Origin: Herbiconiux aconitum
GTDB lineage: Bacteria > Actinomycetota > Actinomycetes > Actinomycetales > Microbacteriaceae
Length of the DNA: 64,000 bases
NCBI RefSeq assembly: GCF_024979235.1
Contig: NZ_JANLCM010000002.1
Span: 1,054,001 to 1,118,000 of the forward strand
Direction of reading: 5' to 3'
The position numbers and the translations under genes are program-made. Positions 56,850-64,000 of this stretch are shown here, piece after piece. Under the pieces are notes generated by a model. That model saw nothing but the letters and a program-made list of their open reading frames with translations, had not been told where the DNA came from and ran no database searches. Positions within the stretch are counted from its first letter, which is position 1; the number at the start of each line of letters is the position of its first letter.

Positions 56850-57421
56850 TCTGCGACCAGTTACCGAATACGGGCTTCAGCCCGCAGCTGTGGATGATCG
56901 CGATCGGCGCCCTCGTCTGTGTCTTCGTGGGCGCCGTCGTGCTGGCTCGCCGTCGCCGGCTGGGGGTGGCTGCGGCCCTCATCCTCGTCGTCGCGCTGGG
57001 CGCGACCGCCGTGGGCCTGCCCGCTCAGCCCGCCCAAGCATCCACCGCAGGCTGCACCAGTGCGCCCGCTTCCGTCACCGTCGTGCAGACCTCCGTCATG
57101 GAGGGCCTCGCACCCGGCATCGCCCCGACCGCCATCGCCGGGCTTGTGGAGAACACCGGCACGGCGCGCATCCACGTCGTCGCCGTCGACGTCGAGATCA
57201 CCACGATCAGCACGGTGCCCGGCTCCGCCACAGGTGCGTGCGACCCCAGCGACTATGTGCTCCTCGACCCGCGCATGCCCGTCGATCGCTCACTCGACGC
57301 GGGCCGGTCCACACCCTTCGCCGGCGCATCCATCGGTTTCAGCAACAAGGTCACCCGCCAAGACGCCTGCCAGAACGCGATCGTGAACCTGCTCTACACG
57401 GTGCAGGCTGTCGAGAATTGA
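56846..57421 (+). CDS. Membrane/surface protein beginning with an LPNTG sorting signal
   Basis: The 191-residue product overlaps the ice-binding gene by 4 bp (ATGA). It begins MICDQLPNTGFSPQLW, followed by a hydrophobic helix and RRRR, i.e. a complete sortase signal, normally found at a C-terminus. A second hydrophobic helix follows (AALILVVALGATAVGLPAQP, ending AQAS), then a secreted domain with CDPSDYV and DACQNAIVNLLYTV like the gene at 54170. It may be a fusion of the anchor of the upstream protein with a second surface gene, or a true membrane protein. A -1 frame switch would join it to the ice-binding protein. Confidence 0.7.
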   Translation: MICDQLPNTGFSPQLWMIAIGALVCVFVGAVVLARRRRLGVAAALILVVALGATAVGLPAQPAQASTAGCTSAPASVTVVQTSVMEGLAPGIAPTAIAGLVENTGTARIHVVAVDVEITTISTVPGSATGACDPSDYVLLDPRMPVDRSLDAGRSTPFAGASIGFSNKVTRQDACQNAIVNLLYTVQAVEN

Positions 57422-57427
57422 ATCCTG

Positions 57428-58060
57428 TCAGCTCCGGGCGAGCACGAACGACGTGACTCGCGCGGGCGGGGGCAGCGCGCCCTCGCCCCCGGATGCGCGG
57501 AAGCCCTCGATCGCCAGCGCCGCGAACCGGCGGGCGGCGGCCACGCGCAGTTCGTCCGTCGCGGCCGAGATCCCGCGTCCCGCCATCAGCACGAGCACCA
57601 GGTCGTCGAGCACGACGTCGGATCGCATCGCACCCGCAGCCTGCGCGCGCCGGCACAGCTCGGCGAGGGAGCGCAGCATGCCGGCCCGGTGTGCGGCGAA
57701 GTCGACCGCGTCGGGGAACGTCGCCATGAAGGCATCGATGAACCCCTGGTTGTGGGCGTTCAGTTCGCCGATGCGCACGAGCACCGACGAGAATCCTCGC
57801 CAGGCATCCGGGTCGGCGAATCCCTCGGCCACGATCGCCCGGCAGGCCTGCAATTCGTCGGTGAACGCCGCGTCGATGAGGGCCTGTTTGGTGGGGAACC
57901 GTCGGTAGAGCGTGGCCGGGCCGACGCCAGCCCGGCGCGCGACGGCCCGCATCGGCACGTCGAGCCCGCGCTCGGAGAACAGCTCCCGCGCGGCCGCGAG
58001 CACACGGGTGCGATTGTCTTCGGCGTCGGACCGCAACATGTGAGGCAATCGCTCGGGCAT
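57428..58060 (-). CDS. TetR-family transcriptional repressor
   Basis: The 210-residue protein starts at the ATG at 58060 (58039 is an alternative). The N-terminal TetR HTH is clear (about 12-60: RTRVLAAARELFSERGLDVP, then AVARRAGVGPATLYRRFPTK, QALIDAAF). The C-terminal ligand-binding domain is of the DUF-type typical for actinobacterial members. It is divergent from a quinone oxidoreductase gene 97 bp away, its likely target. A TAAACT hexamer lies about 12 nt upstream of its ATG. Confidence 0.88.
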   Translation of the reverse strand: MPERLPHMLRSDAEDNRTRVLAAARELFSERGLDVPMRAVARRAGVGPATLYRRFPTKQALIDAAFTDELQACRAIVAEGFADPDAWRGFSSVLVRIGELNAHNQGFIDAFMATFPDAVDFAAHRAGMLRSLAELCRRAQAAGAMRSDVVLDDLVLVLMAGRGISAATDELRVAAARRFAALAIEGFRASGGEGALPPPARVTSFVLARS

Positions 58061-58156
58061 GCGTCTCAGTTTAGCCAAGTGGACGGGGGCGTCCGGTAGC
58101 GTCACCGGAGTGCTGGGCGGATGCTCGGCTTTCGATCGAACAGGAGCACGACGACG

Positions 58157-59143
58157 ATGCAGGCAGTCACCATTCAGAGTTTCGGAGATGCGGACGGGCT
58201 GGCGGTGGTCGACCTCCCCGAACCTGAACCCGCGCCCGGACAGATGCTCGTCGAGGTCGAGGCGATCGGAGTGGGCGGTGTCGACGCGGTCATCCGGCGC
58301 GGCACCCTCGGCACGTCGGGGTTCCGCGAAGGGCTCGTGCCCGGCAGTGAGGTTGCCGGCCGCGTGATCGGGGTCGGCGACGGGGTCGACAGCGGGTGGA
58401 TCGGACGGCGGGTCTGGGCGTTCACAGGCGTCGGCGGCGGCTACGTCGAGCGCGCCGTCGCCGCGGTCGACGACGTGACGGCGTTGCCCGATGGCCTCTC
58501 GCCGATCGACGCGGTGACGCTCGGAAGCGCTGCACCGGTGGCCCATTTCGCTCTCGCCCACGCGCGGTTCGCGCCGGGCGAATCCGTTCTGGTGCGGGGG
58601 GCGGCCGGAAGCATCGGCATCGCGGCGGTGCAGCTGGCAGCGGCGGGCGGGGCGCGGGCCATCGGCGTCACGACATCGTCACTCGAGCGCGGGGAACGGC
58701 TGCTGGCACTCGGCGCGACGGAGATTCTCGACCGAGCGGGCAACGCCAGCGCCTCCGCGGACTCCCCGGGCGCCCTCTCCGCACCGACCGGGTTCGACGT
58801 CGTGATCGACATCGTGGGTGGCCCGGATCTGCCCGCTGTCATCGAGCGACTGGCGCCGAACGGACGCCTCGTGTCCGTCGGTGTCGTGGCCGGTCATCCG
58901 CCGGCCGACTTCGGGATGTCGCTGCTGCGGTCGTTCCAGCGTTCCTTGTCGTTCGCGACCTTCAGTCTCAACACCGTACCCGTGCCGGAGCGCAATCGGG
59001 TGCGCGCCGACCAGTTCGCAGCAGCAGCCCGCGGCGAGCTGCGCGCCGTGGTGCACGATCTGCTCCCCCTTGCTCGAGCCGCCGAAGCGCACCGGCGCAT
59101 GGACGCGGGCGAGGTCTTCGGTCGCATCGTGCTGACCCCCTGA
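58157..59143 (+). CDS. Quinone oxidoreductase (MDR superfamily)
   Basis: The 328-residue protein starts at the ATG at 58157 with CAGGAG upstream. The GroES half has PEPAPGQMLVEVEAIGVGGVD, VPGSEVAGRVIGVG and AWAFTGVGGGYVE-like motifs, and the Rossmann site is VLVRGAAGSIGIAAVQLA. It is the same superfamily as the enzyme at 36133-37158. Structural-zinc cysteines are missing. TetR-linked NADPH quinone reductases often serve stress or xenobiotic defence. Confidence 0.85.
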   Translation: MQAVTIQSFGDADGLAVVDLPEPEPAPGQMLVEVEAIGVGGVDAVIRRGTLGTSGFREGLVPGSEVAGRVIGVGDGVDSGWIGRRVWAFTGVGGGYVERAVAAVDDVTALPDGLSPIDAVTLGSAAPVAHFALAHARFAPGESVLVRGAAGSIGIAAVQLAAAGGARAIGVTTSSLERGERLLALGATEILDRAGNASASADSPGALSAPTGFDVVIDIVGGPDLPAVIERLAPNGRLVSVGVVAGHPPADFGMSLLRSFQRSLSFATFSLNTVPVPERNRVRADQFAAAARGELRAVVHDLLPLARAAEAHRRMDAGEVFGRIVLTP

Positions 59144-59171
59144 CGGCATGGAGCCACCCGCGTGAAAGGCC

Positions 59172-59984
59172 TCAGAGCGCCGCCGCGTGATCGGGCACGA
59201 ATCGGTGGCCGTCGAGGGGCGGCCGTGTCTCGTCCTGCGCGCCCGGCCGCTCCGGGAACTCGACGTCGTCGGGGTCGAGGTGCTCGTACGGCACCTGACT
59301 CAGGATGTGGTTGATGGTGTTGATACGCGCTGAGCGCTTGTCGTCGCTCTCGATGGTCCACCACGGCGCCTCGACGATGTCGGTCACCTCGAACATCGCA
59401 TCCTTCGCGCGGGAGTAGTCCTCCCACTTCGTGATGGAGAGCAGGTCGGTCTCCGAGAGCTTCCAGCGCCGCATCGGATCGTTCAGCCGCGAGCGGAAAC
59501 GCTTCTCCTGCTCGGTGTCACTGACCGAGTACCAGTACTTCAGGAGGATCATGCCGTCGTCGACGAGCATCCGTTCGACCACCGGAACCTGATCGAGGAA
59601 GCGGTCGTACTGCTCGTCGGTGCAGTACCCCATCACGCGCTCGACCCCGGCCCGGTTGTACCACGAGCGGTCCATCAGCACGATCTCGCCCGTGGTCGGA
59701 AGTCGCTCCACGTAGCGCTGGAAATACCACTGCCCCTTCTCCCGATCACTCGGCTGAGGCAGCGCCACCACGCGGGCGCTCCGCGGGTTGAGGTATTGCA
59801 TCACCCGTTTGATCGCTCCCCCCTTGCCGGCGGCGTCGCGACCCTCGAAGATCACGAGCACGCGCGCACCGGTCGCGGTGACCCACTGCTGCATGCTGAC
59901 GAGTTCGATCTGCAGGCGCCGCAATTCGGTCTCGTAGAGTGCCTTGTCGAGGCGATGGGCGGAATGGGACTTCTTGTGGCTCAT
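59172..59984 (-). CDS. ppk2: Polyphosphate kinase 2 (class I)
   Basis: The 270-residue protein starts at the ATG at 59984 (59984-60005 adds 7 residues in an alternative). It has the PPK2 P-loop-like Walker A VIFEGRDAAGKGGAIKRV, the lid region QPSDREKGQWYFQRYVE, and Walker B/lid VLMDRSWYNRAGVERVMGY. It transfers phosphate between polyphosphate and nucleotides (usually making GTP or ATP). The gene stands alone; class I identity rests on sequence pattern and length. Confidence 0.92.
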   Translation of the reverse strand: MSHKKSHSAHRLDKALYETELRRLQIELVSMQQWVTATGARVLVIFEGRDAAGKGGAIKRVMQYLNPRSARVVALPQPSDREKGQWYFQRYVERLPTTGEIVLMDRSWYNRAGVERVMGYCTDEQYDRFLDQVPVVERMLVDDGMILLKYWYSVSDTEQEKRFRSRLNDPMRRWKLSETDLLSITKWEDYSRAKDAMFEVTDIVEAPWWTIESDDKRSARINTINHILSQVPYEHLDPDDVEFPERPGAQDETRPPLDGHRFVPDHAAAL

Positions 59985-60045
59985 CACCCCATCCGAGCAC
60001 GGCATTCCGCATGCGGCCGGGGGTTGCGCTCGGGGCCCGGCAGCA

Positions 60046-62490
60046 CTACCGACCTGTGCCGCCGCCGTCTCGCGGGCGCCGGCGCCCGATGCCAGAGAGG
60101 CGGTTCACCAGCGCCAGCAGTCTCAGCGCTCCACGCCGCCCGACCGTGGCCTCGCTGACTGTAGGAAACATGCGGAAGGTGAGCTGCGCCACCACGTCGC
60201 CGGCGACCGCATCGACCGGAGCGCCGTCGGGGGCCCCGATGGTTTTCAGCGCCTGGCGCGCCAGATATCGGTGGAGCACCCGGCCGGCCGCCGTTCCCTG
60301 CATGTCGCGAACGGCGGTGTCGAGCGTGTAGTGCCCCGGTCGGGCGGGGATGTTGGGTGGAGACGGATGCCCGAGCAGATGCTCGAAGTCGGCCGCGGAG
60401 AATCCGAGCTCGCGCGACGGGGAGCGGTAGGCAATGGGCTCACCGGTGCTGCCCTCGAGCGCGGTGGGCCTGGTGGGCTCCGGCGCGCCGTCTCCACCGA
60501 GCTCGACGGTTCCCCGCCAGTGGATGTCGCGCGACGAGCGTCCCACCCGGATCTCGAAGCGGCCCGGCTCGAGCACCCACCCCCGTGCCGTGGGACTCCA
60601 GAAGGAGAACGCCCGACGGTCGAGACGGATGCTCAGCCTCGACGCGGCGCCGGGTTCGAGCGACACCTTCTCGAACCCTCGCAACTCCTGCTCGGGCCGG
60701 AAGATGCTGGACTCGACATCGTGCACATAGACCTGCACCACCTCCGACCCCGCCCGGTCGCCGGTGTTCGTGACGGTGAGCTGCACCGTGACCACGTCGC
60801 CATCCGCATCCGTCGACACCGCGACATCCGACCAGGCGAAGCTCGTGTACGAGAGCCCGTGCCCGAACGGGAACGCGACGTCCGACCCCACGCTGTCGAA
60901 GTACCGGTAGCCGACGTAGAGGCTCTCCCGGTATTCGACCGTGACGGGCCCGTTCGGCAGGAGGGAGACCGGATGGTCGGAGTAGGCGACCGGGAACGTC
61001 TCGGCGAGTCGACCGCCCGGTTCGGCCGCGCCCACCAGCACGTCGGCCATCGCGCTGCCCGACGCCTGGCCGCCGAGATAGCCTTCCACGATCGCGGGCA
61101 CCTCATTGCGCCATGGCAGCTCCACCGGCGACCCGTTCTGCAGCACCACGACCGTCGCCGGGTTGACCGACAGCACCGCTTCGACGAGGCGATTGTGCGA
61201 CTCCGGCAGACGCAGATGATCTCGATCGACCCCCTCGGTCTCGAAGACCTCGGGCAGCCCGATCACCACCACCGCGACATCCGCCGACCGCGCCGCATCC
61301 TGGGCTTCGGCGATCTGAGTGCGCGTCGAGACGCTGTGCGTGCGATCGTAGCCGGGTGCGTACACGACGGAATCGACCCCGAGGGCGTCGCCGAGCGAGG
61401 TGAGCAACGTGTCCACGCGCGTCGGCACGACGTGAGAACTGCCGGCGCCCTGGAACCGTGGATCGGCGGCGAACGCTCCGATGAGCGCGACGCGGCTTCC
61501 TGCGGGCAGGGGCAGCGTGCCCTCGTTCTTCAGCAGCACGGTGCCGGCGGCGGACGCCCGGCGGGCGAGACGGTGGTGGGCGTCGAGATCAGGAGGGTCG
61601 ACCGGGTCGACCGCTGCGCCCGCATGCCGCGACACCAGCGCCAGGATGCGCGCCGCCGAGGCATCGAGTGCGTCGGGCGCCATCGCCCCCGACCGCAGCG
61701 CGTCGAGCACGTAGTCGTCGTCGCGGGCGCCGAGACCGGGCATGGCGAGATCGTTTCCGGCCGGGATCGACACCGTGCGGTCCCAGGCCGCGCCCCAGTC
61801 GGAGACCACGACTCCCTCGAAGCCCCATTCCCGGCGCAGCACCTCCTGCAGAAGCCAGGCGCTCTCGGTGCAGTGCGATCCGTTCAGTTGGTTGTAGGCC
61901 GCCATCACGGTCGCCGGATGCTCGTCGATCACCACGGATTCGAAGCTCGCGAGATACAACTCCCGCAGAGCCCGCTCGTCGACGATCGCGTTCACGCCGT
62001 AGCGACGCTGCTCGGTGTTGTTCGCGGCGAAGTGCTTGAGCGAGGCTCCGATACCGGTGCTCTGCACCCCGCCCACCCACGCGCCGCCCATGCGCGACGA
62101 GAGATGCGGGTCTTCGGAGAAGTACTCGAAGTTGCGGCCGCCGACCGGAGTTCGCTTGAGGTTCACGCCCGGGCCGAGCAGCACGGCGATACCGTGGCCG
62201 GCGGCTTCGCGGCCGAGCGCCTCGCCCACCTGGCGCACCAGAACCGGGTCCCACGACGAGCCCAACGCCGCCGCTGTGGGGAAACAGGTGGCCGGATGCG
62301 AGTCGAACATCGACATGCCCGATCCGTCGTGCGGCTTCCGCACCCCGTGCGGCCCGTCGCCGAGCCGGATGGCCGGGATGCCGAGGCGCGCGATGGGGCG
62401 TGTGCTCCAGGCATCCGCTCCGGCCGTGAGGGAGACCCTCTCGGCAGCGGTGAGCTGCGCGAGCAGATCGGCGGGAGTCGTGTCTGGCAT
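60046..62490 (-). CDS. GH3 beta-glucosidase
   Basis: The 814-residue protein starts at the ATG at 62490. The frame is open about 309 codons further upstream, but that part overlaps the glycosyltransferase. GH3 N-domain: GLPAIRLGDGPHGVR-like (IPAIRLGDGPHGVRK), LKRTPVGGRNFEYFSEDPHL, and the nucleophile Asp in GVVVSDWGAAWD (about 232). The C-domain has LPLPAGSRVALIG and the PFGHGLSYTSF motif, followed by an FN3-like domain (about 560-660). A further C-terminal extension (about 690-814) is less typical. There is no signal peptide. It hydrolyses beta-glucosides. Confidence 0.9.
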   Translation of the reverse strand: MPDTTPADLLAQLTAAERVSLTAGADAWSTRPIARLGIPAIRLGDGPHGVRKPHDGSGMSMFDSHPATCFPTAAALGSSWDPVLVRQVGEALGREAAGHGIAVLLGPGVNLKRTPVGGRNFEYFSEDPHLSSRMGGAWVGGVQSTGIGASLKHFAANNTEQRRYGVNAIVDERALRELYLASFESVVIDEHPATVMAAYNQLNGSHCTESAWLLQEVLRREWGFEGVVVSDWGAAWDRTVSIPAGNDLAMPGLGARDDDYVLDALRSGAMAPDALDASAARILALVSRHAGAAVDPVDPPDLDAHHRLARRASAAGTVLLKNEGTLPLPAGSRVALIGAFAADPRFQGAGSSHVVPTRVDTLLTSLGDALGVDSVVYAPGYDRTHSVSTRTQIAEAQDAARSADVAVVVIGLPEVFETEGVDRDHLRLPESHNRLVEAVLSVNPATVVVLQNGSPVELPWRNEVPAIVEGYLGGQASGSAMADVLVGAAEPGGRLAETFPVAYSDHPVSLLPNGPVTVEYRESLYVGYRYFDSVGSDVAFPFGHGLSYTSFAWSDVAVSTDADGDVVTVQLTVTNTGDRAGSEVVQVYVHDVESSIFRPEQELRGFEKVSLEPGAASRLSIRLDRRAFSFWSPTARGWVLEPGRFEIRVGRSSRDIHWRGTVELGGDGAPEPTRPTALEGSTGEPIAYRSPSRELGFSAADFEHLLGHPSPPNIPARPGHYTLDTAVRDMQGTAAGRVLHRYLARQALKTIGAPDGAPVDAVAGDVVAQLTFRMFPTVSEATVGRRGALRLLALVNRLSGIGRRRPRDGGGTGR

Positions 62491-62577
62491 CAGCCTCCAT
62501 GCTAGACGGGCCCACGCGCTCGAGCCCAGAGAAGACGGGCCATGGCAGACGGGCCCGACCTCTGCCAGACTTGCCGC

Positions 62578-63453
62578 GTGACCACCACCGAACTCCTGCC
62601 GACCGTCTCGATCGTCATCCCGGCCTACAACGAGGAGGCCGGCATCCGGCACTGCCTCATCGCGGCCATCGAGCAGACCGTGGCGCCGCACGAGATCATC
62701 GTGGTCGACAACCGCTCCACCGACGGCACCCGCGCCGCGGTCGAGGCGATGCAGCGGGCGTTCCCGGAGGCCGGCATCCGACTGGTCGAACAGGATGCGG
62801 AGCAGGGCATCACGGCCACCCGAAACGCCGGCTTCAACGCGGCGACGGGCACCGTGATCGGGCGGATCGACGCCGATTCGGCGCTCGAGCCCGACTGGGT
62901 GGAGCAGGTGCAGAAGGCCTTCGCCACGGGCGAGTTCGTGGCGGCCAGCGGTCCGGTGGAGTACTACGACATGCCGATGCGGGCGTTCGGGCACCACGCC
63001 GACGACACCTTCCGCAAGATCCAGGTGAAGCTCGCGGGCAAGTACGTCTTTCTCTTCGGCACCAACATGGCCATCACGAAAGAGGCGTGGCTCGCCGTTC
63101 GCGACGACGTCTGCCCCGATCACGAAGACCTGATGCACGAAGACATCGACCTCGCTGTGCACCTCGCCCTGAAGGGACTCAAGGTCGGCTACGTCTCGGC
63201 GATGGTGGTGGGCATGTCGGCGAGGCGCCTCGACTCCTCGCCCCGCGACTATCTCTACTACGTCGAGCGTTTCGAACGCACCTACGCGCACCACGGCATC
63301 CACGACCTGCGCCTGCTGGCCCCGATGGCCGTGTTCCTCGGCATCTACCCCGCCCTCCACGCCGAGCGTCGCCTGCACGAGCATCACACGGCGCAGGCCT
63401 GGGGCGGCGTTCCCCACCCGTCCCCGACCGGCGACGCAGCTCCCGCCGACTAG
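62578..63453 (+). CDS. Family 2 glycosyltransferase
   Basis: The GTG start at 62578 gives 291 residues (VTTTELLPTVSIVIPAYN); an in-frame ATG at 62542 would add 12 residues with no typical sequence. GT2 motifs: TVSIVIPAYNEEAGIRHCL, VVDNRSTDGTRAAVEAM, a DxD-type GRIDADSALEPDW and the later HEDLMHEDIDLAVHL acceptor region with EDxDL-like acid. It has a single hydrophobic region near the C-terminus. It likely transfers a sugar to a lipid or cell-envelope acceptor. CAGACT 7 nt upstream suggests a leaderless mRNA. Confidence 0.88.
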   Translation: MTTTELLPTVSIVIPAYNEEAGIRHCLIAAIEQTVAPHEIIVVDNRSTDGTRAAVEAMQRAFPEAGIRLVEQDAEQGITATRNAGFNAATGTVIGRIDADSALEPDWVEQVQKAFATGEFVAASGPVEYYDMPMRAFGHHADDTFRKIQVKLAGKYVFLFGTNMAITKEAWLAVRDDVCPDHEDLMHEDIDLAVHLALKGLKVGYVSAMVVGMSARRLDSSPRDYLYYVERFERTYAHHGIHDLRLLAPMAVFLGIYPALHAERRLHEHHTAQAWGGVPHPSPTGDAAPAD

Positions 63454-63460
63454 AGCAGCG

Positions 63461-64000
63461 TCAGTCGGCGGCCACGACGTCGAGGGCGTGCTGCAGGTCG
63501 GCCGGGTAGTGGCTCTCGAACGAGACGTACTCGCGGGTCTCCGGATGCACGAATCCGAGGCGCATCGCGTGCAGCCACTGTCGTGTGAGGCCCAGTCGCG
63601 CCGAGAGCACAGGGTCGGCGCCGTACATCGTGTCTCCGCAGCACGGGTGCCGCTGAGCAGCCATGTGCACCCGGATCTGATGCGTGCGCCCCGTCTCCAG
63701 GTGGATCTCGAGCAGCGTCGCCGCCCGGAACGCTTCGAGCGTCTCGTAGTGCGTCACCGACGGTTTACCCGACGCCGTGACCGCGAACTTCCAGTCCGAG
63801 CGCGGATGCCGCCCGATGGGCGCGTCGATCGTGCCGGCGAAAGGATCGGGGTGCCCCTGCACGAGCGCGTGATAGATCTTGTCGACCTCGCGGTCGTGGA
63901 ACGCCCGCTTCAGCCAGGTGTAGGCGGCCTCGGTCTTCGCCACCACCATCAGGCCGCTGGTGCCCGCATCCAGCCGGTGCACGATGCCCGCTCGCTCGGC
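63461..64000 (-). CDS. RluA-family 23S/tRNA pseudouridine synthase (partial)
   Basis: The C-terminal part (179 codons) is in the window and the N-terminus is beyond position 64000. It has the catalytic motif [16 protein letters not shown] at the edge, the [13 protein letters not shown] motif and [20 protein letters not shown] near the end. This is the RluA/RluD pattern. The gene is convergent with the glycosyltransferase, with a 7-bp gap. The partner substrate (rRNA or tRNA position) cannot be told. Confidence 0.92.
   Translation of the reverse strand, partial: AERAGIVHRLDAGTSGLMVVAKTEAAYTWLKRAFHDREVDKIYHALVQGHPDPFAGTIDAPIGRHPRSDWKFAVTASGKPSVTHYETLEAFRAATLLEIHLETGRTHQIRVHMAAQRHPCCGDTMYGADPVLSARLGLTRQWLHAMRLGFVHPETREYVSFESHYPADLQHALDVVAAD

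Noticed and set aside
59944..62505. 853-codon plus-strand open frame
   Set aside because: It is antisense to the GH3 beta-glucosidase, whose motifs are unambiguous, and has a shadow-type composition.
62491..63417. N-terminal extension of the GH3 frame by about 309 codons
   Set aside because: It overlaps the GT2 gene on the other strand. The GH3 domain begins near residue 10 of the chosen ATG.

Overview
The window is high-GC DNA with dense genes, short intergenic gaps and several probable leaderless or weak-RBS starts. Gene content (WxLIP-like and DUF11 surface proteins, MmyB-like regulators, a DUF222/HNH gene, PPK2, DUF808, SipW-type signal peptides) points to a Gram-positive actinobacterium, most likely Microbacteriaceae. 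An ice-binding protein suggests a cold or frozen habitat. No rRNA, tRNA or CRISPR array was found.

Layout. 1-12211 (minus): a three-gene surface operon made of a small secreted WxL-like protein, a membrane-anchored WxLIP/DUF916-like protein and a giant lectin/IPT/FN3/Ig/DUF11-repeat protein of at least 3,549 residues that runs off the left edge. 12411-13588: an XRE regulator plus nucleotidyltransferase pair that looks like a toxin-antitoxin module, with a palindromic operator. 13827-21102: housekeeping and redox genes (amine-oxidase-like flavoprotein, GNAT, MmcQ, methyltransferase, LLM oxidoreductase, type II sulfide:quinone reductase, GlsB, LuxR regulator, VOC/HxlR pair). 21136-27478: a ROK regulator divergent from a sugar ABC importer and a GH13 alpha-glucosidase. 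27547-38120: mixed enzymes (VOC, FAD monooxygenase, PLP decarboxylase, glucose-6-phosphate isomerase, epoxide hydrolase, quinone reductases), with an XRE/methionine-aminopeptidase divergon around paired operators. 38263-44515: a YtfQ-YtfR-YtfT-YjfF type galactofuranose importer followed by a LacI regulator, with a near-ideal lac-type operator over the promoter. 44560-50783: two similar divergent MmyB-regulator/SDR modules flanking small genes. 50868-54035: a frameshifted DUF222-HNH gene, a large perfect inverted repeat and an IS4-type element with a degenerate transposase. 54170-57421: an ice-binding surface cluster. 57428-64000: TetR/quinone reductase pair, PPK2, GH3 beta-glucosidase, GT2 glycosyltransferase and a partial RluA-family pseudouridine synthase.

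How the parts fit. The carbohydrate theme is strong: two importers, GH13 and GH3 glycosidases, and pgi. The surface theme is equally strong, with two separate exported clusters at the two ends. The points most worth following up are the ice-binding cluster, in which an LPNTG sorting signal lies at the N-terminus of the gene that overlaps the ice-binding gene; the WxL/WxLIP/giant-DUF11 operon; the HNH gene broken by an exact 11-bp tandem duplication; and the shared 20-bp motif at identical distance upstream of two MmyB-type regulators.
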